A DNA stretch of 64,000 bases, taken from contig JAXHNF010000002.1 in the NCBI GenBank assembly GCA_034520745.1, forward strand, positions 1 through 64,000, read 5' to 3'. The stretch is from Alkalibacterium sp034520745. Lineage in GTDB: Bacteria > Bacillota > Bacilli > Lactobacillales > Carnobacteriaceae_A. Made by a program: the position numbers and the translations under genes. Under the pieces are notes generated by a model, which did no database searches, was not told where the DNA came from, and saw nothing but the letters and a program-made list of their open reading frames with translations. Numbering within the stretch: position 1 is the stretch's first letter; each line of letters opens with the position of its first letter. Positions 9,240 to 19,001 of this stretch are shown piece by piece.

Positions 9240-9690
9240 GTATAATCTTGGCGGGTGGCCGACTGAGTTCCTGGCTATCCTGTGAGTCGACCATTTGGTG
9301 ATTGAAACGGTCGACCGGAGTCCTGCCGCTGTTTTGAGTCGACCATTTGGTGATTGAAACGGTCGACCGGAGTCCTGCCGCTGCTGTGAGTCGACCATTT
9401 GGCGCTGAAAACGGTCGACCGAGTTGCCGCTGCGGTGACGATTGCTGGCTGTAGTCGACCATTCGGCGCAGAAAATGGTTGACCGAGAGCCTGTCGTTGT
9501 CGTGAGTCGACCATTCGGCGCAGAAAATGGTTGACCGACCGGGGCTCTGTCGTTGTTGTGAGTCGACCATTCGGCGCAGAAAATGGTTGACCGAGAGCCT
9601 GTCGTTGTCGTGAGTTGACCGTTTGGTGCAGGAAATGGTCGACCGGGAACCTGCCGCTAGTGTGAATCGACCATTTCCAGCTTTGAAACT
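9240..9690. repeat. Array A: about 52-bp tandem units with the GTCGACCATTT palindrome
   Basis: GTCGACC-type (GTCGACC/GTTGACC/ATCGACC) unit starts lie at 9286, 9338, 9390, 9454, 9506, 9562, 9614 and 9666, giving spacings of 52, 52, 64, 52, 56, 52 and 52. Each unit has a second, inverted GGTCGAC or GGTTGAC 24 bases after the first, so a unit folds as GTCGACCATT-loop-AAATGGTCGAC. The linker between units resembles GGAGTCCTGCCGCTGT. A half unit precedes the first. It fills the 710-bp space between the convergent permease and LysR genes. The long open frames across it only reflect the period and are not genes. The same palindrome recurs at 46.3-46.8 kb. Confidence 0.9.
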
Positions 9691-9835
9691 GATCAACTCA
9701 ACGCATCCGTATATGGTGAGCTTAACAATACTCTGAATTAAGCGCCCTTCAGACTCCCAAACACTGACGAGAGGCACACAGCTTTAAAACACACATTAAA
9801 AACACCGGCCACAAGAAAATCAGAACGAATCAGAT

Positions 9836-9870
9836 AAAAAGGAAAGGATAGGACCGCGGTCCTATCCTTA
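9836..9870 (-). terminator. Terminator of LysR gene
   Basis: AAGGATAGGACC and GGTCCTATCCTT form a stem that, read on the minus strand, is followed by a T-run; it overlaps the stop codon of the LysR gene. Confidence 0.8.
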
Positions 9871-10767
9871 CTCAAATGCTTTGTAGTAATCTTTCATGTA
9901 ATTGAACACAAAATCCTCGATCCGTGAATACCGTTTCTGTTTTCTCCGGCATAAGACGACTTCCCAGTATATCGGCTGCGCAAATTCTTTCCTGATGACA
10001 TCCGGAGAAGAATAGTAATGGTCGACAGGTGTGGGAAGGACTGTGATCAGATTGGAATTGCGCGTCGAATTCAGCAGGAGATCCCAGGATGCGGACTGCA
10101 GGTAGAGCTGGGGCTTCACCTGCAGGCTGGAGAATTTATTCAGCAGCTGGTGATGAATCATATAAGTCGAGTCGAAGATAGCCATGGGCTGGTTGTGCAG
10201 ATCGGTCCACTGGAGGGTCTCCTTTTCAGCCAGAGGATTCTGTCTGCTCATAAATGCGGACAAAGTATCGTTTCTGATCACGACTTCGTCGACGGTATTC
10301 GGATCCAGTCCGGTGGGTCTCAACAGGACCACGATCGGGAGTTCCTGCAGGAGCAGGTCTTTTTTCAGCTCGACTGCCCCGGCCTCTTTGATCTCAAAAC
10401 GTATCTCGGGATTCGTTGAAATCAGGGTAGGGAGGATCTCCGGAAACACAACGGAAATAACGACAGGTGGGATGCCTATTTTGATGTTTCCTTTCAGCTG
10501 TGTCGACTCCTGCTGCAGGTCTTCCATCATGGCATCATACTTTTCTACGATTTCTTTCGCGTACTGATAAAGGACTTCACCGGCAGGCGTCAGTGTCTGA
10601 AGTCTGCCGTGAGCCCGCTCGAATAATAGGATATTTTCGTTCTTCTCAAGCGTCGCGATGGTCTGACTCAAAGCCGGCTGTGAAATATGCAGGATCTTTG
10701 AAGCTTGTGACATGTTGAAATCCGTTTCAACGATCGATATGAAATAATGCATTTGCTTTATATCCAT
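9868..10767 (-). CDS. LysR-family transcriptional regulator
   Basis: 299 residues, intact. The N-terminal winged helix-turn-helix is typical: MDIKQMHYFISIVE, then NMSQASKILHISQPALSQTI and a LFERAHGRLQTLTPAG wing. The remaining 200 residues form the periplasmic-binding-like effector domain (GNIKIGIPPVVISVVFPEIL). Start ATG at 10767. It is convergent with the hydroxybutyrate cluster across array A, so it is not placed as a classic divergent regulator of it. It may sense a small carboxylic acid, but this is inference. CcpC/CitR-like sequences are relatives. Confidence 0.85.
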   Translation of the reverse strand: MDIKQMHYFISIVETDFNMSQASKILHISQPALSQTIATLEKNENILLFERAHGRLQTLTPAGEVLYQYAKEIVEKYDAMMEDLQQESTQLKGNIKIGIPPVVISVVFPEILPTLISTNPEIRFEIKEAGAVELKKDLLLQELPIVVLLRPTGLDPNTVDEVVIRNDTLSAFMSRQNPLAEKETLQWTDLHNQPMAIFDSTYMIHHQLLNKFSSLQVKPQLYLQSASWDLLLNSTRNSNLITVLPTPVDHYYSSPDVIRKEFAQPIYWEVVLCRRKQKRYSRIEDFVFNYMKDYYKAFE

Positions 10768-10811
10768 AGAGCGTCCTTTCTATACTAAAGGGATTGAACT
10801 TTTTTTAACGT

Positions 10812-12801
10812 TTATGAAACCAGAATAAGCACGTCTCTCGGATTGATGATCACGCGGTTGCCTTTAATGATCCCTAAAGACTGCAGGCCGGCCGCATGAC
10901 GGTTGGCGATGATGGTCCATTCGTCAGGCAGCGGATAACTGCTTTTCAGTTCCACTTCTTCAGCCTCATGAGAGGTATTGACGATCACGGCCATCATTGA
11001 CCAGTCGCTGTCGTCAAGCGCATTGGGTATGGTATAGGCCAGAATATTCTCTCTTAACTGAGAAAAAGTGACGGCATTTCCTGTTTTGTTCGAAGCGTCT
11101 GCGTAAAGGCGCATAGGCTTTGCGAATAGCGATCATACCCTTGTAGTACTCGAGCAGGTCCCTGTTTTCGTGAGCTTGAGCCCAGTTGAGACGGTTGATT
11201 GAAATCGATGATTTGAAACTGTTCTCATCGCCGAATTTGGTCCTGCCCCATTCTTCACCAGCCTGCAGAAAGATACCGCCCAGGGAGGTGAACAGGATAG
11301 CAGCACTGAGTTTGTTCAGCTGGATCGCTGTTTCGTCGCGGGTATAGTCCGGTGTCTCCTGAATCGATTTGAGCAGCTTGTCATATAAAGTCAGATTATC
11401 ATGAGCGGAGGCATAAGTAATCACTTGGGACGGGTTCCTTGCCCATCTTTTTTCGTCAGGCAGCTTGAAGCGGCCGACGTCTGACTGGGTATTGGCGAGA
11501 ATGCCGGCAATCAGATCCCCTGTGGCATATGTGCTCGTATCATAGCCGTTCGCGCCCTGAAGGAACCCTCCGGCTCGTTCGTCAAAGACAGGCCCTTTGA
11601 CGGCATCTCTGAATTCGTCATTGAAAAGTGCGATCCCGTCAGCCAGATCTCCCACGTGAAACTTGTCAGCAGGCTTGTTGGGTTCAGAAAATTGCGACAC
11701 TGCCGGCATTCCAGGGTTCACCGTACAAGAGGACATGGGCATGGCCTTTTTCGTTCAGGGTTTGCCTTAGTGCATTCATTGTTTCGACATCATGAAGCCC
11801 CATCAAGTCAAAACGGAAACCGTCGAGATGATACTCTTCCACCCAGTAAAGCACGGTATCGATGATATACTTGCGCATCATCCGGCGTTCACTGGCTGTT
11901 TCGTTCCCGCAGCCGGAACCGTTGGTGAAATTGCCCTCGTGGTCGTGGCGGTAGTAATAGTCAGGAACGGTGAGCTGAAACCAGGACTCGTCTGTAGAAA
12001 AAGTATGGTTGAAGACGACATCCAGGATCACTCCGATACCTTGTTGATGGAGACTTCGGACCAGCGTTTTAAACTCCCCGATACGACTTTTCGGATCGGC
12101 CGGATCAGAGGAATACTTGCCTTCCGGGGCCATATAGTTCTTAGGGTCATACCCCCAGTTGTAGGCAGGCGACTGTTCGTCGTTTTCAAAATCAAAGGCA
12201 GGCAGAAGATGGACATAATTGATTCCCAGCTCCTTCAGATATGACAGACCTGCCGGCTGATTCGGATCGGAATGGACCGAAACATTCTCTTCGGTGAACG
12301 CGAGATATTTCCGCGATTCTCCGGCGAGAAATCAGCCTGTTTGTCACTTGAGAAATCCTCTGTATGCACTTCCCAGATCATCGCTTCGGTAACGGCTGAA
12401 ACGGCAGTAAAGGTATCCAGATCCCAGCTTTCGGGATTCGTTTCAGCCATGTCTATAATGGCAGAGCGGTTGCCGTTCAGTCCGACTGCTTTGGAATAAA
12501 TGTCGGCAGATTCCACTTTGTCTTCATCGTGGACAAAACTGTAGGTATAAAAATGTCCTTTCAGGTCTTCGTTGACCGCCAGAGTCCAGCAGTTGTCCTT
12601 AAGCTTCATTTCTACGTTGAAACAGAGGGGAGGAAGCGTCTGCTGATTCATAAATATTTAAATAAGCGTGTTTAGCCAAAGGAGACCAGAACTTGAAAAG
12701 AGAGCGTTCCGGTGTGTAAGTAAGTTCCCAGATCACTTCCCTGTGTATTCGTGGTCTTCCAGATAAGGAATGCGTTCTTCGATAGGGTGCTCAGGAGTCA
12801 T
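10812..12801 (-). CDS. pulA: Type I pullulanase (GH13), about five frameshifts
   Basis: Hydrolyses alpha-1,6 branches of pullulan, glycogen or starch fragments. ATG at 12801 behind AAAGGACTGG gives MTPEHPIEERIPYLEDHEY; shifted frames then give YTPERSLFKFWSPLAKHAY (N-terminal carbohydrate-binding type domain), PAYNWGYDPKNYMAPEG (type I pullulanase hallmark), GVILDVVFNHTF, LDGFRFDLMGLHD (nucleophile Asp), LLYGEPWNAG (acid/base Glu) and ASAHDNLTLYDKL (transition-state Asp). The frame changes near 12740, 12640, 12305, 11700 and 11110. The reconstructed protein is about 660 residues, normal for cytoplasmic PulA; no signal peptide. All catalytic residues are kept, so indels may be artefacts. Confidence 0.8.
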
Positions 12802-12993
12802 TATTCCAGTCCTTTCTTGTCATCGTGTATCTTCAGTATACCATGCTGAAATCATTTCAGGAAAAATTAAAAAAGCAGCCGGTCCTGATCGTCAGATGGA
12901 GCACATCGACGACCAGAACTGGCAGGCAGTTCTTGTTATAAACATTTATAAAATATCATCTTAAATTACTTCAAATCAGATTTTTATCACTTT

Positions 12994-13698
12994 TCAGACT
13001 TTCGTATCCATAGGTAAAAAGACTGCCATTCTGTATCTGTAATCAAGGGGACTGTAATCCACCAGTATTTTTAGTGCTGCCTTATGCCCGATGATCGTTT
13101 GGCTGCCGTCAGAACTTTTCAGCGTCAGGGGCCCCTCGAAAGGCTCCGCATCTTGCAGAAGAAAGCTGTCTCCCAGCTGGATGTTCTTTTCAAGCAGGTA
13201 ATGAAGGAAGTCCTCTTCATCATCGACTTCTTTGATCTGGAAACTTTCTCCCACAGTCACTTCCAGTAAAGGAAAGGACGAGGTTTCAGGCATCGTGCCG
13301 TCTTTGGCAGGAATGACGCCGCCGTGGGGATCGAATTTGGGTGCGCCCAAAAACAGATTCAGCCGTTCGATGAGCGTATCGGAAGACACGTGTTCAAGCA
13401 GATCGGCATCGGCATGGACTTCGTTCCAGTCGTAACCCAGTTTTTCCGAAAGAAAAACCTCCCAGATACGGTGCTTGCGGATGAGCTGATGGGCGACCCG
13501 CTTGCCGGATTCAGTCAGTTTGACCCCCTGGTAGGGGACGTGATCGATCAGCTTTGCTCTAAGCAGACGGGTGTTCATTTCTGTCACGGAAGCTGCGGAT
13601 ATGGATAAAGCTCGCACCAGTTCTTTATTTGAGACCACCGCCTCGTCTCCGCCCAGCTCGTAGATCGCTTTTATAAAATTCTCTTTATTCGGTGTCAT
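12994..13698 (-). CDS. DtxR/MntR-family metal-dependent repressor
   Basis: 234 residues from ATG 13698 (AAGGACGGA upstream); an earlier in-frame start at 13740 lacks a site. Winged helix: NKENFIKAIYELGG, VSNKELVRALSISAASVTEM. The dimer/metal domain has HADADLLEHVSSDTLIERLN and FDPHGGVIPAKDGTM, with the histidine and glutamate metal ligands. A C-terminal FeoA/SH3-like part follows, as in the longer ScaR/IdeR type. It is divergent from the manganese-type ABC operon and most likely represses it when Mn (or Fe) is plentiful. Intact frame. Confidence 0.85.
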   Translation of the reverse strand: MTPNKENFIKAIYELGGDEAVVSNKELVRALSISAASVTEMNTRLLRAKLIDHVPYQGVKLTESGKRVAHQLIRKHRIWEVFLSEKLGYDWNEVHADADLLEHVSSDTLIERLNLFLGAPKFDPHGGVIPAKDGTMPETSSFPLLEVTVGESFQIKEVDDEEDFLHYLLEKNIQLGDSFLLQDAEPFEGPLTLKSSDGSQTIIGHKAALKILVDYSPLDYRYRMAVFLPMDTKV

Positions 13699-13785
13699 GA
13701 AAAGTCCGTCCTTTTTTTCTATATAGTTAAGTTTTACCATATTGTCTCAGCGATTGTCAAAAAGAGATCAAAACAGGGTATTCGT

Positions 13786-13819
13786 TTGACATAAAACCAT
13801 TTTTAGGATAGACTAAAAA
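13786..13819 (+). promoter_or_regulatory. Promoter and palindromic operator of the metal ABC operon
   Basis: TTGACA at 13786 and TAGACT at 13809 are 17 bases apart. Overlapping the -10 is a perfect inverted repeat, TTTTTAG-GATAGA-CTAAAAA (13800-13819). A palindrome on the -10 beside a DtxR-family gene is what an MntR/ScaR-type operator looks like; binding by that protein is inferred. Confidence 0.65.
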
Positions 13820-13864
13820 TTGTAAAATAGCAAGCTGAATAACTTCAGAGAGAAGGGTAAATTT

Positions 13865-14806
13865 ATGAAACATTTAAAATGGTTGATTCTGGCGGTGTTG
13901 GTCATCTTCTCAAGTGGATGCACTGCAGTCACGGATACACCGGAAACGGACACGGAAAAACTGTCTATCGTCACTACCACGTCTTTTTTGACCGATCTAG
14001 TCGAAACGATCGGCGGGGAACAGGTAGCGGTCACGGGTCTGATGGGACCGGGCGTCGATCCGCACGATTATCAGCCGTCAACATCCGATATCGTCGCGAT
14101 GGGAGAGGCCGACGCTGTTATCTACAACGGGCTTTCGCTGGAAGAGCGATTCAGAGAAGTCTTTGAGCAGCTGGGAGAGCGGGACGTACTGACGCTTGTA
14201 GCTGCCGACGGATTAGACGACGGCAGCATCCTGCTCGATCAGGAAGAGGGTGACGCTCAGGCAGTCGATCCGCATATCTGGTTCAGTATCGAAAGGTGGA
14301 AACAGGTGACGCAGTATCTGGCTGACGAATTAAGCGAACATGATCCCGAGAATGCAGACTATTACAGGAACAACGCAGAAAATTATCTGGTTGAACTAAA
14401 TGAGCTGTCTCAGTACGTTGAAGAGAGAGTTGCTGAAGTTGAGGAATCCTCCCGCTATCTGGTCACGGCCCATGATGCGTTTCAGTATTTCGGCGAGGCG
14501 TTCGGTTTTGAAGTCGTGGGACTTCAGGGACTGAATACTCAGACCGAAGCAGGGACAGGGGACATCAGTCAGATGGCTGATTTTATCGTCGAGAAAGACA
14601 TCCGGGCGGTCTTTGTCGAAAGTTCTGTTTCCCCAAGGAGTATAGAAGCTCTGATCGAAGCGGCCGGCAGTCGCGGGCACCCGCTTGAAAATGCCGGGGA
14701 ACTTTATTCGGACGCCTTAGGAAGCAGTGAAGATGATGCGGATACGTATATAACGATGTATCGATCGAACGTCGACACGATCGTTGATGCACTGAAAAAT
14801 GACTGA
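13865..14806 (+). CDS. Manganese/zinc-type ABC transporter substrate-binding lipoprotein
   Basis: 313 residues with a lipoprotein signal: MKHLKWLILAVLVIF then SSGC, so the mature protein starts at Cys near residue 19 and is lipid-anchored. Cluster A-I metal-binding fold: VDPHDYQPS and VDPHIWF supply two histidines, VFVESSVSPRS the glutamate and YSDALG the aspartate. The His-His-Glu-Asp set favours Mn. The histidine-rich loop of zinc ZnuA proteins is absent. First gene of a four-gene operon with ATPase and two permeases. Intact frame; RBS AGAGAAGGG. Confidence 0.85.
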   Translation: MKHLKWLILAVLVIFSSGCTAVTDTPETDTEKLSIVTTTSFLTDLVETIGGEQVAVTGLMGPGVDPHDYQPSTSDIVAMGEADAVIYNGLSLEERFREVFEQLGERDVLTLVAADGLDDGSILLDQEEGDAQAVDPHIWFSIERWKQVTQYLADELSEHDPENADYYRNNAENYLVELNELSQYVEERVAEVEESSRYLVTAHDAFQYFGEAFGFEVVGLQGLNTQTEAGTGDISQMADFIVEKDIRAVFVESSVSPRSIEALIEAAGSRGHPLENAGELYSDALGSSEDDADTYITMYRSNVDTIVDALKND

Positions 14807-14834
14807 ATCACAGTAAAAAGAAAGAAGGATCGAC

Positions 14835-15587
14835 ATGAAAGATGATATCGCCATTTCTATTGATAAACTGACGGTGGCCTATGAGGCGCAGCCGGTTCTC
14901 TGGAATATTTCACTCGCATTTAAAAAAGGAAAAATGACAGCCATCGTCGGGCCGAACGGGGCAGGCAAATCCACCATGATCAAGGCCATGCTCGGCTTGG
15001 TCTCGCCCGTTACCGGCTCTGTTAAATATAAAGGGACTGATCAGGAAGCGGTCTCGTATAAAGAACTGAAGAACCGCATCGCGTATGTCCCGCAGAACAC
15101 CTCTGTGGACTGGGATTTCCCGACAACTGTCCGTGATGTCGTGCTGATGGGAAGGTACGGGCATTTAGGCTGGTTCAAAAGACCGCGTAAAGGAGACCGG
15201 GACATCGCCAAGCAGATGCTCCTGAAAGTCGGGCTTCCGACCTTCGCCTCGCGTCAGATCAGCCAGCTGTCAGGCGGGCAGCGCCAGCGGGTGTTTCTTG
15301 CCCGTGCGCTTGCTCAGGAAGCAGACGTCTACATTATGGATGAACCGCTTGCCGGTGTCGATATGAAGACGGAACACATCATCATGAAACTGCTCAAGCA
15401 GCTGGTTAAAGAAGGCAAAACGGTCCTGGTCGTTCATCATGACCTGCAGACCGTCGAGAATTATTTCGATGAGATCGTCTTTATCAACAAGGAAGTCATT
15501 GCGGCAGGTCCTGTTGAAAAAACCTTTGACAGACCGACCATCGACCAGACGTATCACCGCGACCGAAATTTAGGGGAAGGTGAGTAA
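14835..15587 (+). CDS. Manganese-type ABC transporter ATP-binding protein
   Basis: 250-residue cytoplasmic ATPase. Walker A GPNGAGKST near residue 41, Q-loop in AYVPQNTSVDWDFP, signature LSGGQRQRVFLARAL, Walker B VYIMDEPLAGVD and the switch histidine in LVVHHDLQTV. The VDWDFP element and the downstream VLMGRYGHLGW are typical of the Mn/Zn/Fe (MntB/ZnuC) branch. RBS AGAAAGAAGGA precedes ATG 14835. Lies 28 bases after the binding-protein gene. Intact. Confidence 0.9.
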   Translation: MKDDIAISIDKLTVAYEAQPVLWNISLAFKKGKMTAIVGPNGAGKSTMIKAMLGLVSPVTGSVKYKGTDQEAVSYKELKNRIAYVPQNTSVDWDFPTTVRDVVLMGRYGHLGWFKRPRKGDRDIAKQMLLKVGLPTFASRQISQLSGGQRQRVFLARALAQEADVYIMDEPLAGVDMKTEHIIMKLLKQLVKEGKTVLVVHHDLQTVENYFDEIVFINKEVIAAGPVEKTFDRPTIDQTYHRDRNLGEGE

Positions 15588-15588
15588 A

Positions 15589-16516
15589 GTGATCACTCAG
15601 ATATCTTGCAGTCCTTTCTGATTACACCTTTCAGCTCGTTGCTTTAGGGACAGGGATCATTGGACTTCTCAGTGGCGTGATCGGCACATATGCCACCCTT
15701 CGCAAAGAAAGCTTGTTAGGGGATGCTTTGAGCCACGCGGCTTTGCCGGGGATCGGTCTGGCTTTCGTTTTCATTCAGCGAAAAGAACTGCTTTTCCTGA
15801 TGCTGGGGGCGGTCATTTCAGGACTGATCGCGACTGCACTCATCCATCTGATGACCGGTAAAACCATGGTCAAGCTGGACAGTGCGCTGTCACTCGTTTT
15901 ATCAAGCTTTTTCGGACTCGGACTCGTCGTATTGACGGCGATCCAGAACAATCCCAATGCGCAGCAGGCCGGGCTTGAAAGTTTTATCTTCGGCCAGGCG
16001 AGCGCGATGCTGCAGAGAGATGTACAGCTGATCGGCATAGTCGGTCTGGTCCTGATCGCACTTGTCCTATTATTCTGGAAAGAATTCAAATGCTATACCT
16101 TCGATCCGATGTTCAGTCGTTCTTTAGGCTTTTCCGGCAAAGTCATCGAAACGCTTCTGTCCACGATGATCGTTTTGACCATCATCATCGGGCTTGAATC
16201 GGTCGGTGTCATTCTGATCAGTGCCTTGCTCATTGGACCATCGATCGCAGCCAGACAATGGTCTCACCGATTGAGCAGCGTCATGATCATGGCCGGAGTC
16301 ATCGGGGCGTCGTCCGGTTTCATCGGCACGCTCATCAGTTCTCTGGGACAGCGTATACCGACGGGACCGTCGATCGTTGTCGTCGTCAGTCTGTTCGTCT
16401 TTTTCAGCCTGCTGTTCGCTCCGAAGCAGGGGCTGGCAGCAAGATCTCATTTCAAAAAAGAAAAAGAGAAACAGTTTATGGCACGCTTGAGTGAAATGGA
16501 GGAGGGCAAACTATGA
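15589..16516 (+). CDS. Manganese-type ABC transporter permease 1, one N-terminal frameshift
   Basis: The most likely start is GTG 15589 (VITQI), immediately after the ATPase stop, with one indel near 15605; the frame then reads FQLVALGTGIIGLLSGVIGT. An in-frame ATG much later would remove the first helix. About nine hydrophobic segments follow, with the family landmark SLLGDALSHAALPGIGLAF. Paired with a second permease that overlaps its end, a common arrangement in MntABCD-type systems (heteromeric channel). Stop overlaps the next ATG. Confidence 0.8.
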
Positions 16517-17422
16517 GCATGATAACGGAGATCACAATGATTGCAGTCGTCGTTGCAGTGGCGTGTGCTCTGCCAGGTGTTTTTCTGGTTCTTCGGGGAG
16601 TGACGATGGTATCAGATGCCATCACGCATACGGTCCTTTTGGGGATCGTCCTGGCCTTTTTCATCACTCAGGACCTGAATTCGCCGCTGCTCATGATAGG
16701 GGCCACCCTTGTCGGTGTAGCAACGGTCTGGCTGATCGAAACGATCCAGCGGTCGAAACTGGTGTCCAATGACGCCGCTATCGGTATCGTTTTTCCACTG
16801 TTCTTCAGTATCGCCATCATCATGATCACCCTCTACGCAGGCGACGTTCATTTGGATGAAGATGCGGTACTGATGGGCGAACTGGCCTTTGCCCCCTTCA
16901 GAAGACTCGACCTGTTCGGTTACGACCTGGGCCCGCAGTCGCTGTGGGTGATGCTGGTGATTCTGATGATCAATGCGCTTGTTTATTTTCTTTTCTATAA
17001 AGAACTGAAACTTACAACGTTCGATCCCGCATTCGCTGCGGCACTCGGTTTTTCACCTTTGCTTGTCCATTATGCTCTGATGACCCTGGTCTCGCTCACA
17101 GCGGTCTGGAGCTTACGACTCCGTCGGCTCTATCCTGATCGTAGGCTTTATGGTAGGACCGGCGCTTTCGGGTTATCTGCTGACGCATTCTCTGAAGAAG
17201 ATGATCGCGATCACGGTTCTGATAGCAGTCGTGAACAGTGTCAGCGGGGTCAGGCTGGCGTTCCTTTTTGATACCACGATAGCCGGGATGATCGCCGTGA
17301 TGACAGGTGTCACAGCTTTGCTGATACTCATCTTTTCGCCTGAAAAAGGCCTTTTCAAGAAGCAGCTGGCTCACAGACGTGCTCGCCAACAGCTGAATCA
17401 GGAATTAAAAAGTTTGTCATGA
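16513..17422 (+). CDS. Manganese-type ABC transporter permease 2, one frameshift
   Basis: Starts MSMITEITMIAVVVAVACAL at 16513, overlapping the previous gene by four bases. Family landmark GVTMVSDAITHTVLLGIVLAF is in the second helix. Near 17105 the frame changes and continues SVGSILIVGFMVGPALSGYL to the stop at 17422, giving about 300 residues and eight or nine helices. The frameshift lies in an otherwise well-kept gene, so sequencing error is likely. Last gene of the operon; the repeat array C follows. Confidence 0.8.
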
Positions 17423-17447
17423 TAAAGTGGAACAGCATATATCTGAA

Positions 17448-17812
17448 GAACGCGTCTAGAAATCAGTTTAGGAACGCGTTGGACAATCTTTCGGTTTTAG
17501 AACATGTTCCAAAAGGATATAGGAACCATGTTCAGCTCGATCAACTTAAAGGAACTTGATTCAAAAGAGATATAGAAACCAGTTCACAGGAACACCTACG
17601 GAGAACGTGTTCTAAAAACGATATTGAAACCAGTTCAAACTGATATCCAGATCAGAACGTGCTGCAATGGAGGGTTTAGCGACTAGTTCACAGCGGCTTT
17701 GCCGGAGGAACCGGTCGCAAAGAGACGTCAAGCAGCATGTTGACAAAACATTGAGTTTGAGAGCGCGTCACAAACCGATCAACTCAGTCAGACCATAGCC
17801 GCTGTGAACACA
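17448..17812. repeat. Array C: 52-bp tandem units with a GAAC-GTTC palindrome
   Basis: Unit starts (GAAC or GAGC) lie at 17448, 17500, 17552, 17603, 17655, 17708 and 17761, spacings 52, 52, 51, 52, 53 and 53. The best units begin GAACATGTTC, itself a palindrome, and carry a second GAACCATGTTC or GAAACCAGTTC about 23 bases later, separated by AAAAGGATATAG. Units become degenerate to the right. It fills the gap between two convergent genes. Same period and two-site layout as array A, but a different word. No coding potential. Confidence 0.85.
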
Positions 17813-17831
17813 ATTATTTTGGGAACAAAAT

Positions 17832-17890
17832 AAAAAGGCCGGGATACGCATTTCTTTTGATGATAAAGAGATGCGTATCCCGGCCTTTTT
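17832..17890. terminator. Bidirectional terminator beside array C
   Basis: AAAAAGGCCGGGATACGCAT and ATGCGTATCCCGGCCTTTTT form a 20-pair stem with A- and T-runs; it ends the LacI gene and any read-through from the left. Confidence 0.9.
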
Positions 17891-17897
17891 CTGTCTG

Positions 17898-18875
17898 TCA
17901 GCTGGTTCTAGTCGTTTCGCGCTCAATGAGCCTGAAAGTCAGTGGTGTCAGTTCGCCGGAGAATTTTCCGAGCTGTTTAAGCAGGGAGCGGCAGGCGTTT
18001 CTGCCCTGTTCTTCGATATCGTAATCGACCGTCGTCATACCCATCACGTCGCTTACAAATAAATTATCAAAGCCTATGACGGAAATATCTTCCGGCACTT
18101 GGAAGCCGTTTTTCCTCAGCCTTGAGACAGCCAGTGCCGCGATATTATCTGAATGAGTGATCAGAGCATCGGGTTTTTCGGGCTGTTCTCTGATCCATTC
18201 AATGACGCGTTCCACATCCAGAGCATTGAAGATGCGCAGAAAGGGTTCTACAGGATATGGAGAGATTTTTCTGGAGTGACAGAAATCAGTGTAGGCCTCG
18301 ATGCGGCGGGTCGTGTTCAGACCTGAGGCTGTGCCGTATAAGTTCAGGATCCTCCGGCAGCCGGTTTCCCAGGCGTAAGTTAGAGCCAGGCGGTTGCCTT
18401 GATAGTGATCGATGAACACAGAAGGAATCGGATGCGTATCGACATTATGTAAGGTCACGATCGGTCCGTCCTGCAGATAGCCCTCCAGCACATCCCAGTC
18501 ATTGGCACGGTAGACAAGAAAAATGCCGTCGAGTTCCTTGGCCCTCAGTAGGTCGAAGGCTTCGCGTTCCCGCTTGCGGTCTCCGTTGGTGATGAACAGG
18601 GTCGTTGTGTACCCGGCAGAATGGGCGGCGGAAATGAATGAGTTGATCCGAGGGACTGCCGTTTCATTGAACTGCGTGCTGACGATCCCGAAGTTTTTGG
18701 TTTCTCCCGTCCGCAGGAGCTGCGCATGCTTGTTCGGCGCATAGTTCAGCTGTTTTATCGCTTTCTCTACCTTCAGGCGAGTTTCTTTGCCGACGTAGCC
18801 GCTTGCGTTGATGACCCTTGAAACCGTAGCGGAAGATACTCCCGCATGTTTTGCGATGTCTTGAATCGTTGCCAT
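17898..18875 (-). CDS. LacI/GalR-family transcriptional regulator
   Basis: 325 residues, intact. N-terminal helix-turn-helix MATIQDIAKHAGVSSATVSR, hinge helix region NYAPNKHAQLLRTGETKNFG, then a periplasmic-binding-like sugar-sensing domain (RAKELDGIFLVYR, ISVIGFDNLFVSDVMGMTTV). It is monocistronic and no sugar-uptake operon is next to it, so its targets are probably elsewhere. The effector cannot be named from the sequence. Confidence 0.85.
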   Translation of the reverse strand: MATIQDIAKHAGVSSATVSRVINASGYVGKETRLKVEKAIKQLNYAPNKHAQLLRTGETKNFGIVSTQFNETAVPRINSFISAAHSAGYTTTLFITNGDRKREREAFDLLRAKELDGIFLVYRANDWDVLEGYLQDGPIVTLHNVDTHPIPSVFIDHYQGNRLALTYAWETGCRRILNLYGTASGLNTTRRIEAYTDFCHSRKISPYPVEPFLRIFNALDVERVIEWIREQPEKPDALITHSDNIAALAVSRLRKNGFQVPEDISVIGFDNLFVSDVMGMTTVDYDIEEQGRNACRSLLKQLGKFSGELTPLTFRLIERETTRTS

Positions 18876-18926
18876 TACCTCACCCCTTTTATCAAGTATA
18901 CCAGAGTATTTTTAGAATTAGATAAT

Positions 18927-18998
18927 AAAAAAGGCAGACGCTGGCTGTTATGTTTCCCGAAAAAAGGAACGGGTCATAACCGGCTGTCGGTCTGCCTT
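18927..18998 (-). terminator. Terminator of the ppx-ppk operon
   Basis: AAGGCAGAC and GGTCTGCCTT close a long stem-loop (inner CTGGCTGTTATG pairing with CATAACCGGCTG); on the minus strand a T-run follows. Confidence 0.75.
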
Positions 18999-19001
18999 GA
19001 C

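Noticed and set aside
9280..9690. CRISPR array
   Set aside because: Spacers are not unique, the repeat is degenerate and palindromic, and no cas genes are present; arrays B-E fail in the same way.
9208..9777. Long minus-strand open frame over array A with repeated residues such as STHDNDRLSVNHF
   Set aside because: It follows the 52-base repeat, has shifted overlapping versions in other frames, no ribosome binding site and no fold-like composition; open frames arise from the repeat itself.
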